A stretch of 64,000 nucleotides of DNA from Microvirga lotononidis (GTDB lineage Bacteria > Pseudomonadota > Alphaproteobacteria > Rhizobiales > Beijerinckiaceae): the NCBI RefSeq assembly GCF_034627025.1, contig NZ_CP141048.1, forward strand, positions 4,478,001 to 4,542,000. The letters are read 5' to 3'. A program made the position numbers and the translations under genes. The notes under the pieces are model-generated. The model saw only the letters and a program-made list of their open reading frames with translations. It was not told the DNA's origin and did not search any database. Shown in pieces: positions 37,217 to 46,889 of this stretch (positions within the stretch are counted from its first letter, which is position 1; every line of letters begins with the position of its first letter).

Positions 37217-38485
37217 ATGAGCGAAGCGCCCTTCTGCCGTGACTGCCTGACGCTTTCCGCCCGCCCGCTGGTGGAACGCTGCGCGGCCTGCGGTTCCCCT
37301 CGCCTTCTCAGGCACAAGGAACGGGACAGCCTCTCCATCGCCCATGTGGATTGCGATGCTTTCTTCGCGGCTGTGGAAAAGCGGGACGATCCCAGCCTCG
37401 CGGACAAGCCCGTGATCATCGGCGGCGGCAAGCGCGGGGTCGTCTCCACGGCGTGCTATGTGGCGCGCACCTACGGCGTGCGCTCGGCCATGCCCATGTT
37501 CCAGGCGCTCAAGCTCTGTCCCCACGCCACCGTGATCAAGCCCAATGGGGAAAAATACAGCAAGGCCGGGCGCGAGGTGCGCCAGCTCATGCGCGAGCTG
37601 ACCCCGCTGGTCGAGCCCGTTTCCATCGACGAGGCCTTTCTCGACCTGACGGGGACCGAGCGGCTGCATCACGGAAGCCCCGCTCTCACCCTCGCCCGCT
37701 TCGCCCACAAGGTGGAGACGGAGATCGGGATCAGCATCTCCGTCGGGCTTTCCTACAACAAGTTCCTGGCGAAGATCGCCTCGGACCTCCAGAAGCCGCG
37801 AGGGTTTTCCATCATCGGGCGCGAGGGGGCGGCGGATTTCCTGGCCGACAAGCCGGTCGGGATCATCCCGGGGATCGGCGCCTCGGCTCAGGCCCGGCTC
37901 GCCAAGGTCGGCGTGACGCAGATCGCCCATCTGCGCGACGTTCCCCTCAAGACCCTGTTCGAGGCCCTGGGCCGTGACTCGCAGCGCCTCTCGCGGCTGG
38001 CCTGGGGCGAGGACCGCCGAACGGTCAATCCGGAGCGGGAGACGAAGAGCGTCTCGGCGGAAACCACCTTCGAGACGGATCTGCGTGCGTTCGAGGATCT
38101 GGAGCCGATCCTGTGGCGGCTCTCGGAAAAAGTCTCCCGCCGCCTCAAGGCTGCCGGCCTCGCGGGACGTAGCGTGACCCTGAAGCTCAAGGACAAGGAT
38201 TTCCGGCTTCTGACGCGCACCCGGTCAGGCCTCGCGCCGACCCAGCTCGCCGCCCGCCTGTTCGATCCGGCCCGGCAGCTCCTCAAGGCCTCCTGCGACG
38301 GCACGGCCTTCCGCCTGATCGGCATCGGGGCGGCCGATCTCTGCGATGCGGCCGACGCTGACAAGGGCGATCTGGCGGATCAGAGCGTGGTGCGGCAAGC
38401 CCATATGGAGGCCGCCATCGACAAGATCCGCGACAAGTTCGGAGCCAACGCGGTGCTGAAGGGAATCGTGCTGCGCAAGACCTGA
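37217..38485 (+). CDS. dinB: DNA polymerase IV
   Basis: A 422-residue Y-family translesion polymerase. Catalytic acids are in [13 protein letters not shown] and [11 protein letters not shown]; the steric region [20 protein letters not shown] and a little-finger domain in the C-terminal third are present. Unusually, a zinc-ribbon-like N-terminal extension of about 40 residues carries CRDC and CAAC before the polymerase. It starts 12 bases after DUF3572. No clear alphaproteobacterial LexA box (GTTC-N7-GTTC) is seen upstream of the operon. Confidence 0.94.
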   Translation: MSEAPFCRDCLTLSARPLVERCAACGSPRLLRHKERDSLSIAHVDCDAFFAAVEKRDDPSLADKPVIIGGGKRGVVSTACYVARTYGVRSAMPMFQALKLCPHATVIKPNGEKYSKAGREVRQLMRELTPLVEPVSIDEAFLDLTGTERLHHGSPALTLARFAHKVETEIGISISVGLSYNKFLAKIASDLQKPRGFSIIGREGAADFLADKPVGIIPGIGASAQARLAKVGVTQIAHLRDVPLKTLFEALGRDSQRLSRLAWGEDRRTVNPERETKSVSAETTFETDLRAFEDLEPILWRLSEKVSRRLKAAGLAGRSVTLKLKDKDFRLLTRTRSGLAPTQLAARLFDPARQLLKASCDGTAFRLIGIGAADLCDAADADKGDLADQSVVRQAHMEAAIDKIRDKFGANAVLKGIVLRKT

Positions 38486-38486
38486 A

Positions 38487-39326
38487 TCAGCGCTGGCAGG
38501 CGCTCGGGGCCTGTACGTCCAGGCTCTTCAACTCGCCCTTCAAGGCGAAATCGCCGTAATCGAGCTTCAGGTTGCGGCTGACCCCATTTTCGTAGAGCTC
38601 GAACGAGATCGTATAGACCGGCCCCCGGTCGCCCTTGCCTTCCTCGAAGTAGCTGATGGTCACGGGCCAGCGTGCGACCGAGGCGAGCTTCTCGCCCTGG
38701 GCGACGTCCTCGAGCGACGCGGTCGCGGCGCCCGCCTCGATCTTCCGCCCGATCAGGCCCAGGGTGTCGTAGACCTTGTCGCCTTTGTTCGAGCCGTCAT
38801 AGACCTTCACGGACAGAGTGCTGTCCCCGCGCCGTCCGGCCTCGATCAGGCGCTTGAGGTGCTCGGTTGGGAACACCGTCTCGCCCGTCGCCTCGAACGC
38901 CTTCCTCTTCGGCTGCTTGAGATCGACATTGAGCCTGCCCTGGGGCGTGAGCTTGGCATCGCCGTCGACTTCCCCGTCCTTGATCATGCCCTGACGAAGC
39001 GACGTGGACTTGAAATGCATGGAACGACCGTCGCCCGCCTCGTAGGTCGCGGTCTGGATGTCGACGGTGTTCGAACCGGTCTCGCTGCTGTTGAGGATGG
39101 TGACCTGACGGTATTTGAGGGTGTAGCCGTCGCAGGCGTCGCCGCCGAACTCCATGGCGATGCGACCCCTCGCATTGTCGACGCCATTGGAGTTGCCGCC
39201 CCGCAGGAGGGTGAGGTCATAGACCGCCCTATGAGGCACCAGCTGAACGGGCGGCTTTGCCGTTTCTGCAGAAGCCGGCACCAGCGCGGCGATGGACAGA
39301 CCCGAGGCTACAACGAGGAACCGCAT
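38487..39326 (-). CDS. eipB: EipB-like cell envelope integrity protein (DUF1849)
   Basis: A 279-residue exported protein, with the signal MRFLVVASGLSIAALVPASA cut near residue 20. The mature domain, from HRAVYDLTLLRG, matches the DUF1849/EipB family, a periplasmic beta-spiral protein needed for envelope integrity in Brucella. The two cysteines expected to form the conserved disulfide are present: one in GGDACDGYTLKYR and one in the C-terminal PSACQR. It is convergent with dinB, one base apart. Confidence 0.88.
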   Translation of the reverse strand: MRFLVVASGLSIAALVPASAETAKPPVQLVPHRAVYDLTLLRGGNSNGVDNARGRIAMEFGGDACDGYTLKYRQVTILNSSETGSNTVDIQTATYEAGDGRSMHFKSTSLRQGMIKDGEVDGDAKLTPQGRLNVDLKQPKRKAFEATGETVFPTEHLKRLIEAGRRGDSTLSVKVYDGSNKGDKVYDTLGLIGRKIEAGAATASLEDVAQGEKLASVARWPVTISYFEEGKGDRGPVYTISFELYENGVSRNLKLDYGDFALKGELKSLDVQAPSACQR

Positions 39327-39451
39327 CTCAACTCCCGATCCTATGGCAGCCAAGATAGGATCCTCTTGCGGACAGGGCAATGTTCCCGCTTGCGTCCTTA
39401 CGGCTCATCCGCCACTACTCCGCACGGATGATGTCACGGAACGAGGCTTCC

Positions 39452-39922
39452 ATGAGCGCAGTCGACAAGAAACTTCAGGAATTGGGTATCACTCTCCCGA
39501 CGCCGGCCGCGCCGGTTGCGAATTATGTCCCGTTCGTTCGGACCGGGAACCTGATCGTCATTTCCGGGCAGCTCTGCCTCGGCCTCGACGGCAAGCTCGC
39601 CGACGGCCACAAGGGCAAGCTCGGCGCGGAGATCTCGCCCGAGATCGGCCAGGAAGCGGCCCGCCTGTGCGCCATCAATCTGCTCGCCCAGCTCAAGGCC
39701 GCCGTCGGCGATCTCGACAAGGTCACCCGCTGCGTCCGTCTCGGCGGCTTCATCAATGCGGTGCCGACCTTCGCGGCCCTCGCCCCGGTCATGAACGGCG
39801 CGTCGGACCTGATGGTCGAGGTTCTCGGCGATGCGGGCCGTCACGCCCGCTCCACCATCGGCGTCGCGGAACTGCCCCTCGATGCCTGCGTCGAAGTCGA
39901 AGGAATGTTCGAAGTCCAATGA
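39452..39922 (+). CDS. RidA family protein
   Basis: A 156-residue member of the RidA/YjgF/UK114 family in its longer form: FVRTGNLIVISGQLCLGLDGKL, DLDKVTRCVRLGGFIN and ARSTIGVAELPLDACVEVEG. The Arg in the last motif region corresponds to the imine-binding Arg of RidA only approximately, so deaminase activity is possible but unproven. The stop overlaps the next start by four bases (ATGA), so the two are coupled. Confidence 0.87.
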   Translation: MSAVDKKLQELGITLPTPAAPVANYVPFVRTGNLIVISGQLCLGLDGKLADGHKGKLGAEISPEIGQEAARLCAINLLAQLKAAVGDLDKVTRCVRLGGFINAVPTFAALAPVMNGASDLMVEVLGDAGRHARSTIGVAELPLDACVEVEGMFEVQ

Positions 39923-40671
39923 GCACCCCGAGCTGGCTCGTCGCGAAGCCCATCGCCCATCGCGGCCTCCATAACAAAACAAACGGCATCATCGAGAACA
40001 CGGTCTCGGCCGCGGAGGCCGCCATCGCGCGCGGCTTCCCCATCGAGCTCGACGTTCAGCTGACCGCCGACAACGAGGCCATCGTCTTCCACGATTTCGA
40101 GCTCGACCGCCTCACGGGCGAGACCGGCCTGGTGGCCGAGCGGAAGCTGTCCGCCCTGACCGGAATCGACATCTCCGGCACGATCGGCGGCGACAAGATT
40201 CCGTCCTTCAAGGATTATCTCGCCACGATCGCCGGACGCACGCCCCTGGTCATCGAGATCAAGAGCAAGTTCAACGGCGACATGCGGCTCACCAAGCGGG
40301 TCATCGAAATCCTGGCGGATTACGGCGGCCCCTTCGTCGTGAAGTCGTTCGATCCGGATATCGTCGCCTATCTTCGCGAGAATGCGCCGAACATCACCCG
40401 CGGCTTCATCGGAGAGCTGGAATATGCCTCCAAGTCGGACAGCTTCCTGTCCCCGGAGCAGAAGCACCGGATGGCGAACCTGCTGCATTTCTCCGAAACG
40501 CAGCCGCACTTCCTGTCCTGGCGCGTGAAGGACATTCCCTGCGCTTCGACCCATCTGATCCGGCTCCTGGGCCATCTGCCGGTCATGACCTGGACCGTGC
40601 GCAATCCGGAAGACCGCGCCCGCGCGGAGAAGCACGCCGACCAGATGGTCTTCGAGGGCTTCATACCCTGA
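39919..40671 (+). CDS. Glycerophosphodiester phosphodiesterase family protein
   Basis: A 250-residue TIM-barrel enzyme of the GDPD family, which splits glycerophosphodiesters into glycerol-3-phosphate and an alcohol. AHRGLHN holds the first catalytic His, IELDVQLTADNEAIVFHD holds the E-x-D pair and second His, and VIEIKSK the metal Glu. No signal peptide, so cytosolic. Its start lies inside the ridA-like stop. Confidence 0.92.
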   Translation: MSTPSWLVAKPIAHRGLHNKTNGIIENTVSAAEAAIARGFPIELDVQLTADNEAIVFHDFELDRLTGETGLVAERKLSALTGIDISGTIGGDKIPSFKDYLATIAGRTPLVIEIKSKFNGDMRLTKRVIEILADYGGPFVVKSFDPDIVAYLRENAPNITRGFIGELEYASKSDSFLSPEQKHRMANLLHFSETQPHFLSWRVKDIPCASTHLIRLLGHLPVMTWTVRNPEDRARAEKHADQMVFEGFIP

Positions 40672-40747
40672 CGCTTTGCCGCAATGGTTGCAAGGATCCC
40701 GCCAAGCGCTTAGCTCTTAACCCGCAAAGGCGAGATCCTTCCACCCA

Positions 40748-41923
40748 GTGACGATCCAGGTCAAAATTGCCCAAGGTCTCGGTGCGGTTTCCGCCGCCGA
40801 CTGGGACGCTTGCGCCCTCGGGAGTGGCTCGGGCGACGACGACCCGCACAACCCCTTCGTGTCCCATGCCTTTCTGTCCGCGCTGGAAGATTCCGGCTGC
40901 GTAGGGGCAAAGACGGGCTGGGCTCCTCTTCATGTCCTGTTCGAGGACGAGGCCGGGACGATTCTCGGCGCGGCCCCCTGCTATCTCAAGTCCCACTCGA
41001 TGGGCGAATATGTGTTCGACCATTCCTGGGCCGACGCCTATACCCGCGCAGGCGGACATTATTACCCGAAACTCCAGGTCGCGGTGCCTTTCACGCCGGC
41101 AATGGGTCCCCGCCTTCTCGTGCCCCACGGCCCTCGGGCGAGCGAGATCCGCTCTTATCTGATCGGGGGATTACGAGCGCTGCGGGAGCAGACGGGCGCG
41201 TCCTCCATCCACGCGACCTTCCTCCAGGAAGAGGATCTGAAGGCGCTGACGTCGGAGAGGTTTCTGCGCCGGGACGACCAGCAATTCCACTGGTTCAACG
41301 ACCATTACGGCAGCTTCGAGGATTTCCTGGCCGCACTTGCATCCCGCAAGCGCAAGGTCATTCGGCGGGAGCGGCGCGATGCCCTGGCGGACGGCATCTC
41401 CATCGACTGGGTGACGGGTCGCGATATCACGGAAGCCCATTGGGACTCCTTCTTCGCGTTCTACATGGATACGGGCTCGCGCAAATGGGGCCGTCCCTAT
41501 CTGAACCGCCGCTTCTTCTCCCTCATCGGGGAGCGCATGGCCGATCGGATCCTGCTCGTCATGGCCAAGCGGAACGGGCGACACGTCGCCGGAGCGATCA
41601 ACTTCATCGGCGACAAGCGCCTCTATGGCCGCAACTGGGGCTGCATCGAGGACCATCCCTTCCTGCATTTTGAGGTCTGCTACTATCAGGCCATCGAGTT
41701 CGCCATCACGCGCGGCCTGGACCGCGTCGAAGCGGGAGCGCAGGGAGAGCACAAGCTCGCCCGCGGCTACAGGCCCGTGATCACGTCGTCCGCCCACGAC
41801 ATCGCCGATCCGTCCCTTCGCCGCGCGGTCCAGGACTACCTGGAGCAGGAGCGCCTCTACGTGTCCGAGGCCGCCGAGGAGTTGTCTGAGTCCACTCCGT
41901 TCCGGCACCGCGACGAGGATTGA
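40748..41923 (+). CDS. GNAT-fold protein of the DUF482 family
   Basis: A 391-residue cytosolic protein. Family landmarks are NPFVSHAFLSALEDSGCV, LKSHSMGEYVFDHSWADAY, RRDDQQFHWFNDHYGSF and YYQAIEFAITRGLDRVEAGA. DUF482 is a GNAT/FemAB-related family sometimes called peptidoglycan biosynthesis-like; the true substrate is unknown. The GTG at 40748 (VTIQVKIAQGL) is the natural start. Confidence 0.9.
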   Translation: MTIQVKIAQGLGAVSAADWDACALGSGSGDDDPHNPFVSHAFLSALEDSGCVGAKTGWAPLHVLFEDEAGTILGAAPCYLKSHSMGEYVFDHSWADAYTRAGGHYYPKLQVAVPFTPAMGPRLLVPHGPRASEIRSYLIGGLRALREQTGASSIHATFLQEEDLKALTSERFLRRDDQQFHWFNDHYGSFEDFLAALASRKRKVIRRERRDALADGISIDWVTGRDITEAHWDSFFAFYMDTGSRKWGRPYLNRRFFSLIGERMADRILLVMAKRNGRHVAGAINFIGDKRLYGRNWGCIEDHPFLHFEVCYYQAIEFAITRGLDRVEAGAQGEHKLARGYRPVITSSAHDIADPSLRRAVQDYLEQERLYVSEAAEELSESTPFRHRDED

Positions 41924-41971
41924 GATCGGAGCCCCAGCGGCAGCACTTTGCTCTTCGGAATCCCGCTCACG

Positions 41972-42020
41972 TCCTGGCCGGACTTCGCCCGGCCAGGATC
42001 ACCGGTCCAAGGCCGGTGAT
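41972..42020. repeat. Intergenic palindromic repeats, family A (copy 4)
   Basis: Arms TCCTGGCCGG (41972-41981) and CCGGCCAGGA (41989-41998), directly followed by ATCACCGG (41998-42005) and CCGGTGAT (42013-42020). Together they make the same two-hairpin unit as at 10083-10161 and 26290-26370, in convergent DNA between DUF482 and the flavin reductase. Confidence 0.7.
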
Positions 42021-42058
42021 GGCGTGGGGTCGCGATGCCCGTCGGGGCTTTTCGTGCC

Positions 42059-42628
42059 TCAAGGCGCGCTTTGGCGCGAGGACCGGACGTAGGCTGTGAA
42101 TCCCGCGAGATACTGGCGCAGTTGCTCTTCGATCTTCTGATCCGCGAAAGTGCCATCCTGGTTGAAGACCGTCTGCGCGCGCGACACCATCAGGCGACCC
42201 GTGGCCCAGAAATCGGTCCTGAGAGTCCGCAGGACGGGAAGCCACGCATTCTGGGACAGGATCGTCCCGAAGCCCCCCGGCGAGGCCCCGATAACCGCGA
42301 CAGGCTTGCCGCCGAAGACACGCTTGATGTCCGAATCCGGCCGGGACAGCCAGTCGATGGCGTTCTTGAACACACCGGGAATGGAGTTGTTGTATTCCGG
42401 CGTGACGAGAAGCAGGCCGTCCGCGGCCGTGATGGCGTTCTTCAACTCCGTGACCCGAAGGGGAATGCCCTCATTCACTTCGACATCGGCATCGTAAAGC
42501 GGGATGCCCCGGATCGACTCGACAACGAGTTCCGCACCCTCGGGCATGAGGCCGGCCGCGTTTCGCAGCAGCGCGGAGTTGTACGAGGCTTGGCGGAGGC
42601 TTCCCGAGAGACCAATCAGCTTCGTCAC
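42059..42628 (-). CDS. NAD(P)H-dependent FMN reductase
   Basis: A 189-residue flavodoxin-like oxidoreductase. GLSGSLRQASYNSALLR is the FMN phosphate loop; LLVTPEYNNSIPGVFKNAID is the family motif and GASPGGFGT a later loop. It reduces FMN, quinones or azo compounds with NAD(P)H. The GTG at 42628 has GAGGTTGAT right upstream and gives a start fitting the fold. Confidence 0.92.
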   Translation of the reverse strand: MTKLIGLSGSLRQASYNSALLRNAAGLMPEGAELVVESIRGIPLYDADVEVNEGIPLRVTELKNAITAADGLLLVTPEYNNSIPGVFKNAIDWLSRPDSDIKRVFGGKPVAVIGASPGGFGTILSQNAWLPVLRTLRTDFWATGRLMVSRAQTVFNQDGTFADQKIEEQLRQYLAGFTAYVRSSRQSAP

Positions 42629-42898
42629 ATCAACCTCATCGCTTGGCGGAAACCCAATCACAGATTAATGATTTCTGCTTCAGCACCGCCCCTCAAGGCT
42701 ATCGGTATGGAACGATGCAAGTCAAATGAGAGGACTTGCAAACGGTGCAATTGCGTTCCGCGCCACCACAACGCGAGCCAAGCTCTGGAAAAAGCGGGAC
42801 GCCGTTTCATATGTGGACTATGCCCGTCACGTTCCTCTCCCGAACTGCCAGTTGTTCATGAACATTGTCCACGTCAGCGTATTGAGCGAGCCCATCTG

Positions 42899-44866
42899 AT
42901 GCGGGAGCCTGGGACCTGGGGACCCGACTTCCTTGCAAATGGGGGGGCCATGGGCGATCGCATTCGCCATCACGATTGGTCATCTACATCTGTTGGCCCC
43001 ATCGAGACTTGGCCGCATTCCCTGCGTACGGCCGTAAGCATCATGCTTCACTCGAAGTTCCCGACCTACTTGATATGGGGTCGGGAGCTGGTGAGCTTCT
43101 ACAATGATGCCTATACGCCGGTCCTGGGCTCGAAGCCGGACGCCTTGGGACGCCCCTTTCGCGCCGTGTGGGCGGAAGCCTGGGAGACGGTCGGCCCCAT
43201 TGCCGAAAAGGCCCTTCTCGGACAGGCCAGCTATTTTGAAGACCTCCCCATCACCATCGAGCGCAACGGTTATCCGGAGCAGACATGGTGGACCTTCTCG
43301 TACAGCCCCATCCACGACGAGACGGGCCGTGTCGGCGGGATCCTCTGCATCGTTCATGACACGACCGCGAAGGTTCTCAGCGAACGTCGCCTCGAGTTTC
43401 TCGTAGGCCTGAGCGACCGCCTGCGCGGCTTGAACGAGCCCGTCGAGGTGATCGCGGCGGCGCAGGAAATGCTCGGCCGGCATCTCAAAGCGAGCCGTGT
43501 CGGCTATGGCGAGGTCGAAGCCACGGCCCGCTTCTTTACGACGGAGCGGAACTGGACGGATGGCTCCGTTGCCCATCGGACGGGGACCCACGACCTTGCG
43601 GCGTTCGGCCCGGAGATCCATGGCGCTCTCAAGCGCGGTGAAACGCTCGCCGTCCATGACGCAGCTTCAGACCCGCGCGTCAACTCGTCCGAACAGCTTG
43701 GCGCCTTCGTCTTTCTCGAACTTGCTGCCGTCGTCACGGTCAGCCTGATCAAGCGCGGACACATGGTTGCCGCTCTCTATGTTCATGACAGGAGGCCCCG
43801 CCACTGGAGTCCGGGCGAGATCAAGCTCATCGAGGATGTGGCCGAGCGCACCTGGGATGCGGTCGAAAGGCTCCGATCAGAAGCGGCCCTGCGCAAAAGC
43901 GAGGAACGGCTCCAACTGGCCCTGGACGCCGCGAGCGTCGTAGGAACCTGGGATTGGGACATTCAATCGGATCTCGTTTACGCGGACGAGCGCTTCTCCT
44001 CCCTCTACGGTGTCGATCCCGAGGCCGCTGCGGCGGGAGCTCCCATCGCCAATTTCGTCAGCGGCATTCACCCGGACGACCATAGCCGGATCGAAGAAGA
44101 GATCCGGCGCAGTGTGGAAAAAGGCGGGACGCTGGCTGCGGAGTACCGCACGATCGACAAGAGGGGCCAAATTCATTGGGTCTTCGCACAGGGGCGCTGC
44201 TATCACGCGGGCGGCCAGCCCGTCAGGTTTCCAGGAATCTCCGTCGATATCACCGAGAGGAAGAAGGCCGAGGAGCACCGTGAGCTTCTGATCAATGAAC
44301 TGAATCATCGGGTGAAGAATACCCTGGCGACCGTCCAGTCCATCGCTTTCCAGACCCTTCGGAACGCGGACAATCCGGAAGCGGCGCGAGCGGCCATGGA
44401 AGCGCGCCTGCTCGCCCTGTCCCGGGCTCACGACGTGCTCACGCGTGAAAACTGGGAGGGCGCCAGCCTGATCGAGATCGTCAGGGGAGCCATGGCTCCC
44501 TATCGCCACGAGCGCGAGAACCGCCTGCATCTGGAAGGTCCGAATGTCCGCCTGACGCCGCGCATGGCGCTCGCGATTGCGATGGCCCTGCAGGAACTCG
44601 CCACCAACGCAGTGAAGTACGGTGCGCTCTCGAACGTGGGCGGTGAGGTGCAGATCTCTTGGCTTGTCAAACGGAAGAGCGAGAAGCGCCTGCATCTGAC
44701 CTGGTCCGAAAGTGGCGGACCGCCGGTCCAGCCTCCTCCGCGACGTGGCTTCGGGACCCGATTGATCGAGCGAAGCCTGGCACAGGATCTCAACGGCGAC
44801 GTACAGATCGCATTCGCCCCGTCAGGCGTCATCTGTACGGTCGATGCGCCCATCGCTCAAATCTAG
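42899..44866 (+). CDS. HWE-family sensor histidine kinase
   Basis: A 655-residue cytosolic kinase. Two PAS-like regions (about 10-150 and 335-450) flank a GAF-like domain (about 160-320). The HWE kinase core has the phosphoacceptor His470 in INELNHRVKNTLATVQS, the N-box QELATNAVKYGA at about 565, and the W-x-E signature LTWSESGG. No membrane helix or signal, so it senses an internal cue, possibly light or redox, but chromophore residues are not evident. HWE kinases in this order often feed the PhyR/sigma-EcfG stress pathway, for which this window has two exact promoters. No response regulator is adjacent. The ATG at 42899 has GAGCGAG upstream. Confidence 0.9.
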   Translation: MREPGTWGPDFLANGGAMGDRIRHHDWSSTSVGPIETWPHSLRTAVSIMLHSKFPTYLIWGRELVSFYNDAYTPVLGSKPDALGRPFRAVWAEAWETVGPIAEKALLGQASYFEDLPITIERNGYPEQTWWTFSYSPIHDETGRVGGILCIVHDTTAKVLSERRLEFLVGLSDRLRGLNEPVEVIAAAQEMLGRHLKASRVGYGEVEATARFFTTERNWTDGSVAHRTGTHDLAAFGPEIHGALKRGETLAVHDAASDPRVNSSEQLGAFVFLELAAVVTVSLIKRGHMVAALYVHDRRPRHWSPGEIKLIEDVAERTWDAVERLRSEAALRKSEERLQLALDAASVVGTWDWDIQSDLVYADERFSSLYGVDPEAAAAGAPIANFVSGIHPDDHSRIEEEIRRSVEKGGTLAAEYRTIDKRGQIHWVFAQGRCYHAGGQPVRFPGISVDITERKKAEEHRELLINELNHRVKNTLATVQSIAFQTLRNADNPEAARAAMEARLLALSRAHDVLTRENWEGASLIEIVRGAMAPYRHERENRLHLEGPNVRLTPRMALAIAMALQELATNAVKYGALSNVGGEVQISWLVKRKSEKRLHLTWSESGGPPVQPPPRRGFGTRLIERSLAQDLNGDVQIAFAPSGVICTVDAPIAQI

Positions 44867-44894
44867 CATGAACCGGCAGCCCGCCGGTTCATGC
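44866..44894. terminator. Terminator hairpin after the HWE kinase
   Basis: Arms GCATGAACCGGC (44866-44877) and GCCGGTTCATGC (44883-44894), five-base loop. The stem begins at the last base of the kinase stop codon; no T-run. It lies between convergent genes. Confidence 0.6.
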
Positions 44895-44929
44895 TGTCTC
44901 GACACCACGGCCTTTTGGTTCGGTCATTC

Positions 44930-45919
44930 TCAGTCGATGAAATCGACAGGTGTTCCTTTCTCGACCATCTTGGACAGGGCCTGCACGTCCCAGTTCGTCA
45001 ACCTCACGCAGCCGTGGGAATAGGCTTTTCCGACCTTCTCGGGTTCCGGCGTCCCATGGATGCCGTAGGATTCGATGGAGAGGTCGATCCAGGTGCTTCC
45101 GACAGGATTGTTCGGCCCGGGCTTGATCTCGAACTTCTCCTTGGCCTTGACGCCCTTGAAGCCATAATCCGGGTTGTACGTGTAGTTCGGGTTCGGGGCG
45201 ACCGCGCGAACCTTGTACGATCCGCTGGGTGCAGGCTTTTCCTCGCTGCCGATGGACGCCGGATAGGTGGCGACGACCGACCCGTCCTTGTTCAGGACGC
45301 GCAGGATGTGTTCGTTCTTCACGATCTCGATCTTGGCGGCCTTTTCGGCTTTCTCCGAATCCGCCGGTTTCGCCGCGACATTGGCGACGAGGATGGATGT
45401 CCCGGCCTTGTCTAAGGATTTGCCGGGGTTCAGGACCTTGAGCAGGTCCATGTCCATGTGAAACTTCTCGGCCAGAAGCTCCTCAGGACTTGAATAGCCG
45501 AGGTAATCGAGCTTGGCCTGGTCTTCCATCTTTTCCGGAATGGTCATGAAAGGACCTTTTACGTCCTCCCCCTTGATCGTGTACTCGACCAGGGCTGGAT
45601 CGGACGATGTCTCCTTGAGCTTGGACCAGGCATCCTCGTCGAGATTCCCGTCGGGTTTGAGATCGTGCGCCGCCTCGAACGCCTTGATCGCGTTCCGCAG
45701 GTTCTCTCCGTTGCGCCCATCGATCACGCCGGGCGAGAAGCGGGCTCTATCGAGCAGAACCTGAATCTTGACGATAGCCGGATCGGTCTCCTTGCTCCTG
45801 CCGCTCTCGGCCGACCACTCGGCTTTGTTCACGGCTTCCAGGTTCAACTCCGGAGGCGCAGCCATCGCCGGCCGCAGCAGACACAGGATTCCAAGGGCGA
45901 TATACGCAACGCGTTTCAT
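44930..45919 (-). CDS. L,D-transpeptidase (YkuD family) with peptidoglycan-binding domain
   Basis: A 329-residue exported enzyme: a signal MKRVAYIALGILCLLRPAMA, a peptidoglycan-binding helical domain (about 48-100, LDRARFSPGVIDGRNG), a linker and LysM-like middle (LNPGKSLDKAGTSILV), then the YkuD catalytic domain. The active site HGTPEP...YSHGCVRLTNWD contains the nucleophilic Cys. It makes 3-3 cross-links in peptidoglycan or attaches proteins to it. GGAG lies seven bases before the ATG at 45919. It is followed upstream by another wall-related gene in the same direction. Confidence 0.93.
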   Translation of the reverse strand: MKRVAYIALGILCLLRPAMAAPPELNLEAVNKAEWSAESGRSKETDPAIVKIQVLLDRARFSPGVIDGRNGENLRNAIKAFEAAHDLKPDGNLDEDAWSKLKETSSDPALVEYTIKGEDVKGPFMTIPEKMEDQAKLDYLGYSSPEELLAEKFHMDMDLLKVLNPGKSLDKAGTSILVANVAAKPADSEKAEKAAKIEIVKNEHILRVLNKDGSVVATYPASIGSEEKPAPSGSYKVRAVAPNPNYTYNPDYGFKGVKAKEKFEIKPGPNNPVGSTWIDLSIESYGIHGTPEPEKVGKAYSHGCVRLTNWDVQALSKMVEKGTPVDFID

Positions 45920-45984
45920 GACCAACTCCACCGGCAAGGTCGTGGACAGAAAAGCCGCGGGAGGTACCCTCTGTTCCCACGGAT

Positions 45985-46758
45985 CTACTGACAAATCCTG
46001 TAGTCGCCCTTGCGCTGGCGCAGATCGAGGTGAAGGTGGTTGCCATGGTCCGCATCTGAGCCCGGACCGAGCACCGTGTTGAAGATCGGACAGGCGGCTT
46101 TGCGGATTGCAGACTGGAACGTCGCTTCCGGAGAATTCTCCTCATGGCTGCCGACCGTCAGCGCCGGCCGTTTGGCGAACTCGAACCCCATGACATCGAG
46201 ACCATTGCCAAAGGCATGTTCGCTCAGTTTCGCTCCGTTGCGCTGATCACGACACTGGTAGGACGTGCCGATGAGGACTTTCGTCGGCGCGCTCTGGAAC
46301 TGGCGCTCCGCTTCAGGGGCGACGACGTCGTTCATCCAGCGGGTCATGCTCTCGGCCACCGGACAACCCATGAGGGATGCTGGCACCACCGCAACGCCGT
46401 TCGGCAATGCGGAGACCAGGACCGGATTTTCGATCCTGCAATTGTTTTCCTGGACCGGCGGCCTGCTCTCGAAGCGCAGACCGAGCTGCGTGAGGCGCTG
46501 GAGGCAGGCATCTTCTGCCGCGCTTCCGGTTTCGGCTTTCTGTTCCGGAGGAGCTTCATTCTCCGGCACTTTTTCGGCACTGGGCTCAGGAGCGGCGGAA
46601 TGATCCGGCCTTGGCGGCGGCAGTGGCGCCGGCTCGGCGAGATGATCGGGCCTGGGCGGAGGGAGCGGCGGCGCATCCTGAGCCAAGACGACGGAAGCCA
46701 GCACCATTCCTCCAATGATGCTCATCATCCCGACAACCGTGCGGCGACTACGCTTCAT
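45985..46758 (-). CDS. Extensin-like family protein
   Basis: A 257-residue exported protein. The signal (MKRSRRTVVGMMSIIGGMVL...VLAQ) is followed by a Pro-rich stretch with two PLPPPRPDH repeats, then the extensin-like C-terminal domain: CLQRLTQLGLRFESRP, SEHAFGNGLDVMGFE and GPGSDADHGNHLHLDL. The His and Asp residues in the last two resemble a zinc D,D-/L,D-carboxypeptidase site (LAS fold). Cysteines are spaced for disulfides. It likely acts on the cell wall with the neighbouring L,D-transpeptidase, 65 bases away. Confidence 0.85.
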   Translation of the reverse strand: MKRSRRTVVGMMSIIGGMVLASVVLAQDAPPLPPPRPDHLAEPAPLPPPRPDHSAAPEPSAEKVPENEAPPEQKAETGSAAEDACLQRLTQLGLRFESRPPVQENNCRIENPVLVSALPNGVAVVPASLMGCPVAESMTRWMNDVVAPEAERQFQSAPTKVLIGTSYQCRDQRNGAKLSEHAFGNGLDVMGFEFAKRPALTVGSHEENSPEATFQSAIRKAACPIFNTVLGPGSDADHGNHLHLDLRQRKGDYRICQ

Positions 46759-46889
46759 GCCGCCTCCTACTCTCAAGCTACCTCTGTCTATAACCCCCAT
46801 GCGCTAAGGTTGGGTTCCATCTGAGTCTTTCGCGCGCCTTGCTCTCAGAGCAGGACGCTCCACAATTGATGGATCGATGGAGGGCCGTC

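Noticed and set aside
42035..42898. Upstream extension of the HWE kinase frame
   Set aside because: It overlaps the divergent flavin reductase gene, and the PAS-like domain begins just after the ATG at 42899.
46780..46815. GGAAC on the minus strand upstream of the extensin-like gene as an EcfG promoter
   Set aside because: The -10 would be GGTT and the spacing 18, so both elements fail together.
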